Source of the DNA: an uncultured Lachnospiraceae bacterium
GTDB taxonomy: Bacteria > Bacillota > Clostridia > Lachnospirales > Lachnospiraceae
Reading direction: 5' to 3'
Length of the DNA stretch: 30,260 bases
Assembly: GCA_910587765.1 (NCBI GenBank)
Contig: CAJUNR010000014.1
Span: forward strand, 12,892 to 43,151
Made by a program: the position numbers and the translations under genes. The notes below the pieces were generated by a model. That model saw only the letters and a program-made list of their open reading frames with translations. It was not told the DNA's origin and made no database searches. Positions 23,251 to 29,554 of this stretch are shown piece after piece (position 1 is the stretch's first letter; every line of letters starts with the position of its first letter).

Positions 23251-23263
23251 AAGGGAAAGAACG

Positions 23264-23419
23264 ATGAAATATGTATGTGATGTATGCGGATGGGAGTTCG
23301 ATGAGGAAAAAGGGTATCCGGAGGGAGGCATTGCACCAGGAACAAAATGGGAAGATGTACCGGATGATTTTGAGTGTCCAGTCTGCTTTGTGGGCAAAGG
23401 GGAGTTCTCAGAAGAATAA
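23264..23419 (+). CDS. Rubredoxin
   Basis: This 51-residue rubredoxin has the four iron-binding cysteines 5, 8, 38 and 41 (CDVCGWEF, CPVCFVGK) and the family core GYPEGGIAPGTKWEDVPDDFECP. It passes electrons to superoxide reductase or to oxygen-consuming enzymes. The ATG at 23264 gives the usual length; the upstream in-frame extension runs into the end of the decayed GNAT gene. The ribosome binding site is weak. Confidence 0.93.
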   Translation: MKYVCDVCGWEFDEEKGYPEGGIAPGTKWEDVPDDFECPVCFVGKGEFSEE

Positions 23420-23446
23420 ATAGTTTATGAAAGGCAGAAGGAGGTG

Positions 23447-23893
23447 ATGGCATCGGGCATATTAGTTATTGGATTTGAGAGTCAAAATACTGTTTTTTTT
23501 CAAGAGATAACGGATATCGCCAAATGTTGTTCAGAACTTAAGCTTTTATGGCAGGACTCGAAACTGGTGCTGTCGCTTCCTGGTTTACAGATTGATTCAG
23601 TCCATTGGAAAGTTTTTTGCGGGGATCAGGAAATTAAACTGACAGTAAAGGAATACGCGCTTCTTTCCTTACTTGTTTTAAATGAAGGCCATGTCCTTAC
23701 TTATGAACAGATATACAGGAGTGTTTGGGGAGAGGAAGCATTTGGCAGTGTTAATAATGCTATAAAGTGCCATATTCGGAATTTGCGCGGAAAGCTGTAT
23801 GCGGCGGAACCGGAAACATCATTTTCTATACGGTGTGTACGGGAAGTTGGATATTGTCTGGAAGTGGACTCAGAGAAAAGAGTAGTTACATAG
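23447..23893 (+). CDS. Orphan OmpR/PhoB-type winged-helix DNA-binding protein
   Basis: The C-terminal half (about residues 60-140) is a Trans_reg_C winged helix: LTVKEYALLSLLVLNEGHVLTYEQIYRSVWG, then NAIKCHIRNLRGKL and VREVGYCLE. The N-terminal 55 residues are too short for a receiver domain and lack its phospho-acceptor Asp pattern, so it is not a normal response regulator. An excellent AAGGAGGTGAT (23438-23448) overlaps the ATG itself, leaving the true start uncertain. It is the last gene of the redox operon, before a terminator. Four 11-bp-phased repeats about 110 bp downstream could be its binding sites. Confidence 0.8.
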   Translation: MASGILVIGFESQNTVFFQEITDIAKCCSELKLLWQDSKLVLSLPGLQIDSVHWKVFCGDQEIKLTVKEYALLSLLVLNEGHVLTYEQIYRSVWGEEAFGSVNNAIKCHIRNLRGKLYAAEPETSFSIRCVREVGYCLEVDSEKRVVT

Positions 23894-23928
23894 CGGTAGC
23901 TTGGGAAACAGGCTGCCGTTATTTTTTT
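23894..23928 (+). terminator. Intrinsic terminator of the redox operon
   Basis: CGGTAGC (23894-23900) pairs with GCTGCCG (23912-23918), one wobble, followed by TTATTTTTTT. Confidence 0.85.
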
Positions 23929-24006
23929 GCCTGCTTTTATAAAATATCTTTCAAATATTATTCAATTAGATTCCTTTTCGACTTTTGATGTCGTAACTTG
24001 CGAAAT

Positions 24007-24100
24007 CCTACACCGTTTCTACCGTTTGTCTACACCGGCTCTACCTTTGCATAATCTATAATTTTCCCCATTGACAAGCTGTCAGGGGAAAACGGATAAA
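24007..24100 (+). promoter_or_regulatory. Phased 11-bp repeats and promoter of the recombinase operon
   Basis: Four consecutive 11-bp units (24007-24017, 24018-24028, 24029-24039, 24040-24050) share a TCTAC-based core. Twenty bp downstream lies TTGACA (24071-24076), 18 bp from GATAAA (24095-24100), with a palindrome TGACA-AGC-TGTCA (24072-24084) over the -35. Direct repeats at one helical turn are the usual binding pattern of OmpR/PhoB-type regulators. Confidence 0.6.
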
Positions 24101-24129
24101 TGTTTGTGCATCCCCGGAAAGGAGATTCC

Positions 24130-24435
24130 ATGAACATGGCAAGGGCAGGAACAGGCATTACGCCGCCCATCGCAAAACAGCATATGTTTCTTTTACATAC
24201 CGTAGTCCTAAAGGGGATTGCGGTATTTTTTTGTTCGACATATTCCCTGCCAATCCCAAACAGTCCACCAATACACAGCAAATTTTTTAAGACGAGCGCA
24301 CCTGCCCTATGGCGGGTGCGTTTTTTCGTTGTCGGAAAAAGTCTGTTGCTGACATTTTATCTGTCCCGTGCGCCGCCCTCCGGTCTTGATTTTTTTTGCT
24401 TTCAAAAATTTCAGGACTGGAGGAAATCAAAGTGA
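24130..24435 (+). CDS. Putative leader ORF spanning two terminators
   Basis: ATG 24130 has AAAGGAG (24118-24124) five bases upstream and opens a 101-codon frame whose TGA (24433-24435) overlaps the GTG start of the next ORF (GTGA). The product matches no family I recognise and is hydrophobic in the middle. Both intrinsic terminators (24199-24232 and 24297-24326) lie inside the frame. If it is translated, ribosomes would disrupt the hairpins and let transcription reach the recombinase genes. It may be a regulatory leader rather than a functional protein; the coding evidence is the ribosome binding site and the stop/start overlap only. The 23929-24129 stretch before it holds repeats and a promoter but no gene. 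Confidence 0.4.
   Translation: MNMARAGTGITPPIAKQHMFLLHTVVLKGIAVFFCSTYSLPIPNSPPIHSKFFKTSAPALWRVRFFVVGKSLLLTFYLSRAPPSGLDFFCFQKFQDWRKSK
24199..24232 (+). terminator. First leader terminator
   Basis: ACCGTAGTCC (24199-24208) pairs with GGATTGCGGT (24215-24224), two wobble pairs, followed by seven Ts (24226-24232). Confidence 0.8.
24297..24326 (+). terminator. Second leader terminator
   Basis: CGCACCTGCC (24297-24306) pairs with GGCGGGTGCG (24311-24320), one wobble, around CTAT, followed by six Ts (24321-24326). Confidence 0.88.
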
Positions 24436-24662
24436 AAATTAAATATGAATTTGCGGACGGGACGGTGTCGGAGGTCGAGGTGGAAGAATCCATCGGTGCC
24501 GTCATTATTGAAGACAGGCGGCTGGAGGACAACCTTGCCCGGAAGGAGCGGTATCCGTGGCGGAGTCCATGCTCCAAAAGGGCGTCATTTCAGAGGATGA
24601 ATATTCGGAAATTGATACAATCCTGCTTGAAAAATACCGGCCAACTCTGGGTACATTATTAG
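24432..24662 (+). pseudogene. Truncated sigma-factor-like ORF of the recombinase cassette
   Basis: GTG 24432 with GGAGGA (24419-24424) opens a frame reading KIKYEFADGTVSEVEVEESIGAVIIEDRRLEDNLARKERY. This looks like the N-terminus of the small sigma-70-like proteins found in clostridial mobile elements. After ARKERY (about 24553) the family-like sequence stops; the remaining 35 residues overlap the SHOCT-like ORF in another frame and look random. The simplest reading is a deletion that removed the sigma regions. The family assignment is from memory of similar elements. Confidence 0.6.
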
Positions 24663-24682
24663 CTGGAAAACCCTTGCTATAA
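24557..24682 (+). CDS. Small SHOCT-like protein
   Basis: This is a 41-codon ORF with GTG start at 24557 and GGAG (24545-24548) eight bases upstream. The product contains MLQKGVISEDEYSEIDTILL and ends in EKYRPTLGTLLAGKPLL. The pattern hydrophobic-GVISEDEY-EI is that of the SHOCT domain, and similar small proteins precede serine recombinase genes in Firmicute elements. It ends 44 bp before the first recombinase. Function unknown; possibly a regulator of recombination. Confidence 0.65.
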   Translation: MAESMLQKGVISEDEYSEIDTILLEKYRPTLGTLLAGKPLL

Positions 24683-24726
24683 TTGCGGTTTAGAGTGATG
24701 TATAGTAGCGGAAAGGAGTTGGTTTC

Positions 24727-26625
24727 ATGAGGAAAATCAGCAGAATAGAGCCGAAGCTGCCGGTCATCCAGGCACGGAAAAAGGTCGCTGCCTATGCCCG
24801 CGTATCAAGGGATACCGAGCGGCTGATGCATTCCGTTTCCGCGCAGATAAGCTATTACAGCACCCTGATCCAGAAGAATCCTGAATGGGAATATGCAGGG
24901 GTATATGCGGACATGGGAATATCCGGCACGGACACAGCCAGACGCAGTGAATTCTTAAGGCTGCTGGCAGACTGTGAGGAAGGAAAAATTGACATCATCC
25001 TGACAAAATCCATCAGCCGCTTCGCAAGGAACACGGTTGACCTGCTGGAAACGGTAAGGCATTTAAAGAACCTCGGCATTGAGGTGCAGTTTGAAAAGGA
25101 GAATATCCATTCGCTCTCGGAAGACGGGGAACTGATGCTTACCCTCCTTGCTTCCTTTGCACAGGAGGAGAGCCGGAGCATTTCAGAAAATGTGAAATGG
25201 GGAGTCAGGAAGCGTTTCCAGTCCGGGGAGATCGGGGCGGCGAACAAGCACATCCTTGGCTACCGTTACGATGACGAATTGAGAAAATATGTCATCATAC
25301 CCGAAGAGGCCGAGGGCGTCCGCTGGATGTTCCAGATGTACATTGAAGGCGTTTCCCTGCGGGAGATCGCAGGGAGCATGAACAGGGCGGGGATACGTAC
25401 CACGCTTGGGAATGACTTTCAGGAAGCCTCGGTGCGGCAGCTTATTTTCAACGAGGTCTATGCAGGGGACATCCGGCGGCAGAAATGCTACATGGCGGAC
25501 CCGATCACAAAAATGAAGGTGAAGAACTGCGGGGAGCTGCCACAGTATTACATGGCAGACTGCCATGAAGCCATCATTGACCGGGAAACCTACGCAAAGG
25601 TTCAGGCGGAGATGGAACGGCGGGCAGGGCTTGTCAATCCCACCTACCCTTTTACGGGGAAGATAAAATGCGGCACCTGCGGTCAGAATTTTACCCGCCG
25701 GAAAGGGACTGCGAAAGGGAAAGAATACATTAGCTGGTTCTGCAGGGCGAAAAAGGAAGCCGGGATGACCTGCACAAGCCGCAATTATTCGGAGCAGGAC
25801 CTCATGGGAATATGTGCGGGGCTGATGGGGGCAGACAGCTTTGACGGGGAGGCTTTTGAAAGGACGGTCAGGCTCATCACAGCATTGCCGGATGGAAGCC
25901 TTGAGATGCAGCTCTTTGACGGGGAGACCAGGCTGTGGGAAATGCCGCCGAAGCCCGTAAAGCCGCCCCGCAAGCCTATCCGGAAAAGGCCGGCGCACAT
26001 TTTTGACGGAAAGATATTCTGCGGACAGTGCGGCAGACGGTATGGCAGGGCGGTCAGTGAAAGCAAAGACAGGCATCTTTATTGGTACTGCAGGGCAAAA
26101 AGCCATCATGGAGTAACCTGCGACAGCGTAAATTATCCGGATTCCGAGATAAAGGAAATCTTCTGCCTGGTCATGGGGCTGGAAGTATTCGATGAAGGAC
26201 TTTTCACGGAAACGGTGGAGCGGATGGTGGTGCAGAAAGCAGGGAGCATAAATTTCCATCTGAAGGACGGCACGGTCAGGGCTTATGAAACGCTGAAGCT
26301 CCGGAGCAACAGGCATGAGAACACATCCACGGATGAGTTTACCGGAAAGATACGGTGCGCCTCCTGCGGCAACATCTACCACAGGTACTGCTGCTATGGG
26401 AAATACACCTACTGGCGGTGCAGCGGGAAGTCAAAGGTGCGGACGGAATGCAGCGGGCGGGATTTCCAGGATTCTGACATCCGCAAAGTTTCCGTATATT
26501 TGATGGGCAAGGAGGAATTTGACGGGGATGAATTTGAAAAACAGGTACAGGAGCTTGTGGTGTTGAAAGACGGCAGTCTGGAAATTCATTTTTATGACGG
26601 GAGGGCAGAGCGGTGGCAAAGGTGA
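24727..26625 (+). CDS. Large serine recombinase with three zinc-ribbon modules
   Basis: The 632-residue protein has an N-terminal resolvase catalytic domain with nucleophile Ser27 in YARVS, the block ITKSISRFARNTVDLLETVRHL, and EESRSISENVKWG. A recombinase domain follows (about 170-290). The C-terminal part is made of three related modules of about 93 residues, starting near 310, 427 and 539. Each has a CxxC zinc ribbon (CGTC, CGQC, CASC), a second Cys pair, LMG, FD-hydrophobic-F, and a DGS or DGT strand. It should catalyse excision and integration of the island. AGGAG precedes the ATG. The last 13 bases overlap the second recombinase gene. Confidence 0.93.
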   Translation: MRKISRIEPKLPVIQARKKVAAYARVSRDTERLMHSVSAQISYYSTLIQKNPEWEYAGVYADMGISGTDTARRSEFLRLLADCEEGKIDIILTKSISRFARNTVDLLETVRHLKNLGIEVQFEKENIHSLSEDGELMLTLLASFAQEESRSISENVKWGVRKRFQSGEIGAANKHILGYRYDDELRKYVIIPEEAEGVRWMFQMYIEGVSLREIAGSMNRAGIRTTLGNDFQEASVRQLIFNEVYAGDIRRQKCYMADPITKMKVKNCGELPQYYMADCHEAIIDRETYAKVQAEMERRAGLVNPTYPFTGKIKCGTCGQNFTRRKGTAKGKEYISWFCRAKKEAGMTCTSRNYSEQDLMGICAGLMGADSFDGEAFERTVRLITALPDGSLEMQLFDGETRLWEMPPKPVKPPRKPIRKRPAHIFDGKIFCGQCGRRYGRAVSESKDRHLYWYCRAKSHHGVTCDSVNYPDSEIKEIFCLVMGLEVFDEGLFTETVERMVVQKAGSINFHLKDGTVRAYETLKLRSNRHENTSTDEFTGKIRCASCGNIYHRYCCYGKYTYWRCSGKSKVRTECSGRDFQDSDIRKVSVYLMGKEEFDGDEFEKQVQELVVLKDGSLEIHFYDGRAERWQR

Positions 26626-28187
26626 TTACGATACCCGCTACACGGAGCAGATATACGGCGGCTCCGATCAGCAGCAGGGAAAAGCGGAAAGTTGCGGGCT
26701 ATGCCCGCGTCAGCACAGACCATGAGGAACAGCAGACCAGCTACGAGGCGCAGGTGGATTATTACACGAATTACATAAAGGGGCGCGAGGATTGGGAGTT
26801 CGTTTCTGTATATACGGACGAAGGCATCAGCGCGACTTCCACAACGAAGCGCAGCGGTTTTAACCAGATGGTGGCGGACGCCCTGGACGGCCGCATCGAC
26901 CTCATCATCACGAAGTCGGTGAGCAGGTTTGCAAGGAACACGGTGGACAGCCTGACCACCATCCGGAAGCTGAAGGAACACAGGGTGGAGTGCTATTTTG
27001 AAAAAGAAAATATCTGGACATTCGACAGCAAGGGCGAGCTGCTCCTTACCATCATGTCCTCGCTGGCGCAGGAGGAGAGCCGCTCCATTTCGGAGAACGT
27101 CACATGGGGGCAGCGGAAACGGTTTGCAGACGGCAAGGTCACGGTCCCGTTCAAACGGTTCCTCGGCTATGACCGGGGCGAGGATGGGAACCTCGTCATC
27201 AACGAGGCGCAGGCGGCCATTGTCCAGAGGATTTATGGGATGTTCCTGCAGGGACGCTCCCCATTCGCCATCGCAAAGGCGCTGACAGAGGAAGGCGTAC
27301 CCACTCCCGGCGGCAAGGAAAACTGGTCGGGAAGCACGGTTCGGAGCATCCTCACAAACGAAAAATACAAAGGGGATGCACTTTTGCAGAAGGTGTACAC
27401 AGTGGATTTCCTCTCCAAAAAGAAAAAGGTCAATGAGGGCGAAATCCCGCAGTATTATGTGGAACACAACCACGAAGCCATCATAGAGCCTGCCATATTT
27501 GAGGCGGTGCAGAAGCAGATGGCCGTCCGGCAGACGGGGACGAACCGGCAGAGCAGCGTGGGCATCTTCTCCAGTAAAATAAAATGCGGCGACTGCGGAA
27601 GCTGGTACGGCTCGAAGGTGTGGCATTCCAACAGCAAGTACCGCCGGGTGGTCTGGCAGTGCAACCACAAATTTGACGGTGGCGAGAAATGCGGCACGCC
27701 CCATCTGGACGAGGAAACCATCAAAGGGCTTTTCGTGAAAGCGGTCAATATCCTGACCACGGAAAAGGATGAGATTGCCGCCAATTTCCACGCCATCGAA
27801 GGACGGCTTTTCGACACGAAGGAATTGGAAGCGGAGCAGTCGCGGCTTCAGGAAGAAATGAATGTGGTGGCGGGGCTGATACAGCAGTGCATAGATGAGA
27901 ATGCCCATGTTGCCCTCGACCAGACGGAATACCAGGCGAGATATGACGGGCTTGCAGATCGGTTTGACCGGACGAAGGAAAGGCTGGATGAAGTCGGCAG
28001 CGCCATCACGGAAAAACAGGCGAAGAGGGAGCAGATCGAAAGGTTTCTCGCCGAGCTGGAACGACAGGACGGAGTGGCCACGGAGTTTGATGAGAACCTC
28101 TGGTACAGCCTGATTGATTTTGTCACAGTTTTTAATAAAGAAGATGTCCGTTTCACCTTTAAGGACGGGACGGAGATAAAAGTGTAA
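26613..28187 (+). CDS. Large serine recombinase with coiled-coil
   Basis: The 524-residue protein has nucleophile Ser34 in YARVSTD, the ITKSVSRFARNTVDSL helix and EESRSISENVTWGQRKR. A recombinase domain follows, with one zinc ribbon (about 324-370: CGDCG then C and C). A long coiled coil of charged helices (about 385-490) is the CC motif that controls the direction of integration in phage-type large serine recombinases. GTG 26613 overlaps the upstream gene by 13 bases, so the two proteins are made together. A terminator follows five bases after its stop. Confidence 0.94.
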   Translation: MAKVITIPATRSRYTAAPISSREKRKVAGYARVSTDHEEQQTSYEAQVDYYTNYIKGREDWEFVSVYTDEGISATSTTKRSGFNQMVADALDGRIDLIITKSVSRFARNTVDSLTTIRKLKEHRVECYFEKENIWTFDSKGELLLTIMSSLAQEESRSISENVTWGQRKRFADGKVTVPFKRFLGYDRGEDGNLVINEAQAAIVQRIYGMFLQGRSPFAIAKALTEEGVPTPGGKENWSGSTVRSILTNEKYKGDALLQKVYTVDFLSKKKKVNEGEIPQYYVEHNHEAIIEPAIFEAVQKQMAVRQTGTNRQSSVGIFSSKIKCGDCGSWYGSKVWHSNSKYRRVVWQCNHKFDGGEKCGTPHLDEETIKGLFVKAVNILTTEKDEIAANFHAIEGRLFDTKELEAEQSRLQEEMNVVAGLIQQCIDENAHVALDQTEYQARYDGLADRFDRTKERLDEVGSAITEKQAKREQIERFLAELERQDGVATEFDENLWYSLIDFVTVFNKEDVRFTFKDGTEIKV

Positions 28188-28191
28188 AACC

Positions 28192-28222
28192 CTGCGGTGA
28201 TGGGAGTGCCGCAGGATTTTTT
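28192..28222 (+). terminator. Intrinsic terminator after the recombinase operon
   Basis: CCTGCGG (28192-28198) pairs perfectly with CCGCAGG (28209-28215), followed by A and six Ts (28217-28222). Confidence 0.9.
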
Positions 28223-28226
28223 ATAG

Positions 28227-28243
28227 GCTTTTCCAATTTGAAC
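28227..28243. repeat. Candidate attR: right copy of the island-flanking direct repeat
   Basis: GCTTTTCCAATTTGAAC matches 15247-15263 in 16 of 17 positions and lies five bp beyond the recombinase terminator, the usual place for an attachment site of a serine-recombinase element. Confidence 0.5.
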
Positions 28244-28257
28244 CCTCCCCCTGCGGG

Positions 28258-28312
28258 GCAAAATCAAAAAGTATGCCAAAATCAAAATGTATAAGGCAAA
28301 ATCGAATTGTAT
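28258..28312. repeat. Three degenerate tandem repeats, IS-end-like
   Basis: Units 28258-28274, 28275-28292 and 28295-28312 each read as GCAAAATC, AT-rich bases, then GTAT. Read on the minus strand the last unit begins TGATACAATTCGATTTTGCC. Such multiple terminal repeats beginning with TG are typical of IS21-family ends; no transposase is present. Confidence 0.45.
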
Positions 28313-28418
28313 CAAAGACAGCGTTTACTTAGACGGCGGTTATGGCGGAACGGGGTAACAGAAGGACGGCAAAAGGGCATAGAATAATAAGGAAAAGAAA
28401 GAAAGCAGGAAAGAGACG

Positions 28419-29486
28419 ATGGTGACTGTCAGTCTGTGTATGATCGTCAGAGATGAAGAGGAGGTACTTGCCCGTTGCCTGGATTCGGTGCGGGAGGCCG
28501 TGGATGAGATCATAATTGTCGATACCGGTTCCACGGACAGAACGAAGGATATTGCCGGAGCGTATACGGAGAAGATTTACGATCTTCCCTGGGAGGATGA
28601 TTTTGCCGGGGCAAGGAACGTTTCTTTTGCAAAAGCAGAGATGGATTATTGTATGTGGCTGGATGCGGATGATGTGATGAAGGAGGGGGAGCGCGGGCGG
28701 TTTCTGCAGTGGAAAGCGCAGTCGGACGGTACGCCGGACGCGGTGATGATGAAATATGCGGCGGGGATGGATGAGCAGGGAAAGGAAACGCTCTGTTATT
28801 ACCGGGAGCGGCTTCTGAAAAGGGAGGCCGGATTTCTCTGGAAGGGGAGAGTGCATGAAGCGGTGGAAGTGAGGGGAAAGGTGGAGTATCTGGATATCCG
28901 GATCGAGCATCACAGCAAAAAGAAGCGGTACGGACACCGGAACCTCAGGATTTACGAGCGCATGAAAGAAGAGGGAGAGGTATTTTCGGCGAGAGACCGG
29001 TTCTATTATGCGAGGGAACTGTATTATCACGGAAGGTACGAGGAGGCAGCAGGATGTTTCCTGTTTTATCTGGACCGGCAGGATGGCTTTTCCGAGAATC
29101 AGGTGGAGGCGTGTCGTTATCTGTCCTACTGTCTCTATGTGCTCGGGAAGGAAGAGGAGGCGCTGAGCGCTCTCTACCGGGGGCTTTCGTTCCGCGTGCC
29201 GGGAGGAGAGCTCTGCTGTGATCTGGGAAAGCATTTTGCTGACCGCGGGCGGTGGGAGCAGGCGGCGTTCTGGTACGAAGCGGCGCTCCGCGCCGAAAAG
29301 AAAGAGGAGGACGGAGGATTCGTACAGGAGGAGTGCTACGGATACATCCCGTCGGTACAGTTGTGCCTGTGCTACAGCCGCATGGGCGAATCGAAAAAAG
29401 CATATGAATGTCATAAAATGGCGGGGAAATATAAGCCTTATGGGAGAGAATACCTGAAAAATGAGGAATATTTCCGCAATATGTAA
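28419..29486 (+). CDS. Family 2 glycosyltransferase with TPR-like C-terminus
   Basis: This 355-residue cytoplasmic protein has a GT2 (GT-A) domain: SLCMIVRDEEEVLARCLDSV, the nucleotide-binding DTGSTD at 35-40 and the metal-binding DADD at 82-85. From about residue 190 it has helical repeats of TPR type (YYARELYYHGRYEEAAGCF, ACRYLSYCLYVLGKEEEAL, GRWEQAAFWYEAAL). The combination is that of SunS-like and related peptide glycosyltransferases. It lies 68 bp upstream of a collagen-like gene, so it may glycosylate that fibre, which is inference. AGGA at 28407-28410 precedes the ATG. Confidence 0.88.
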   Translation: MVTVSLCMIVRDEEEVLARCLDSVREAVDEIIIVDTGSTDRTKDIAGAYTEKIYDLPWEDDFAGARNVSFAKAEMDYCMWLDADDVMKEGERGRFLQWKAQSDGTPDAVMMKYAAGMDEQGKETLCYYRERLLKREAGFLWKGRVHEAVEVRGKVEYLDIRIEHHSKKKRYGHRNLRIYERMKEEGEVFSARDRFYYARELYYHGRYEEAAGCFLFYLDRQDGFSENQVEACRYLSYCLYVLGKEEEALSALYRGLSFRVPGGELCCDLGKHFADRGRWEQAAFWYEAALRAEKKEEDGGFVQEECYGYIPSVQLCLCYSRMGESKKAYECHKMAGKYKPYGREYLKNEEYFRNM

Positions 29487-29491
29487 TAAGA

Positions 29492-29518
29492 ACGTATGGG
29501 AAATGTCTGCATAATCTA
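29492..29518 (+). promoter_or_regulatory. Possible SigK/SigE-type promoter of the collagen-like gene
   Basis: CATAATCTA (29510-29518) fits the mother-cell -10 pattern CATAnnnTA, and AC at 29492-29493 lies 16 bp upstream. It is 36 bp before the start codon. This is a weak motif that needs a mapped transcript. Confidence 0.35.
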
Positions 29519-29554
29519 TGTAGTGAAAACAGTTATATAAGGAGACAAACGATT

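Noticed and set aside
24007..24050. Possible plasmid-type replication iterons
   Set aside because: Four 11-bp units fit iteron size, but there is no replication initiator gene or AT-rich unwinding block; a regulator-binding array ahead of the TTGACA promoter is more economical.
25183..27908. Two long minus-strand open frames opposite the serine recombinases
   Set aside because: Both are antisense shadows of genes with intact catalytic motifs on the plus strand.
15020..28316. TTTGATACAA motif at 15020-15029, TTTGATACAAT at 15335-15345 and its inverse at 28306-28316
   Set aside because: The motif is only 10-11 bases long, AT-rich and without matching flanks, so chance is a sufficient explanation. 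The 17-bp direct repeat is a better candidate for the island ends.
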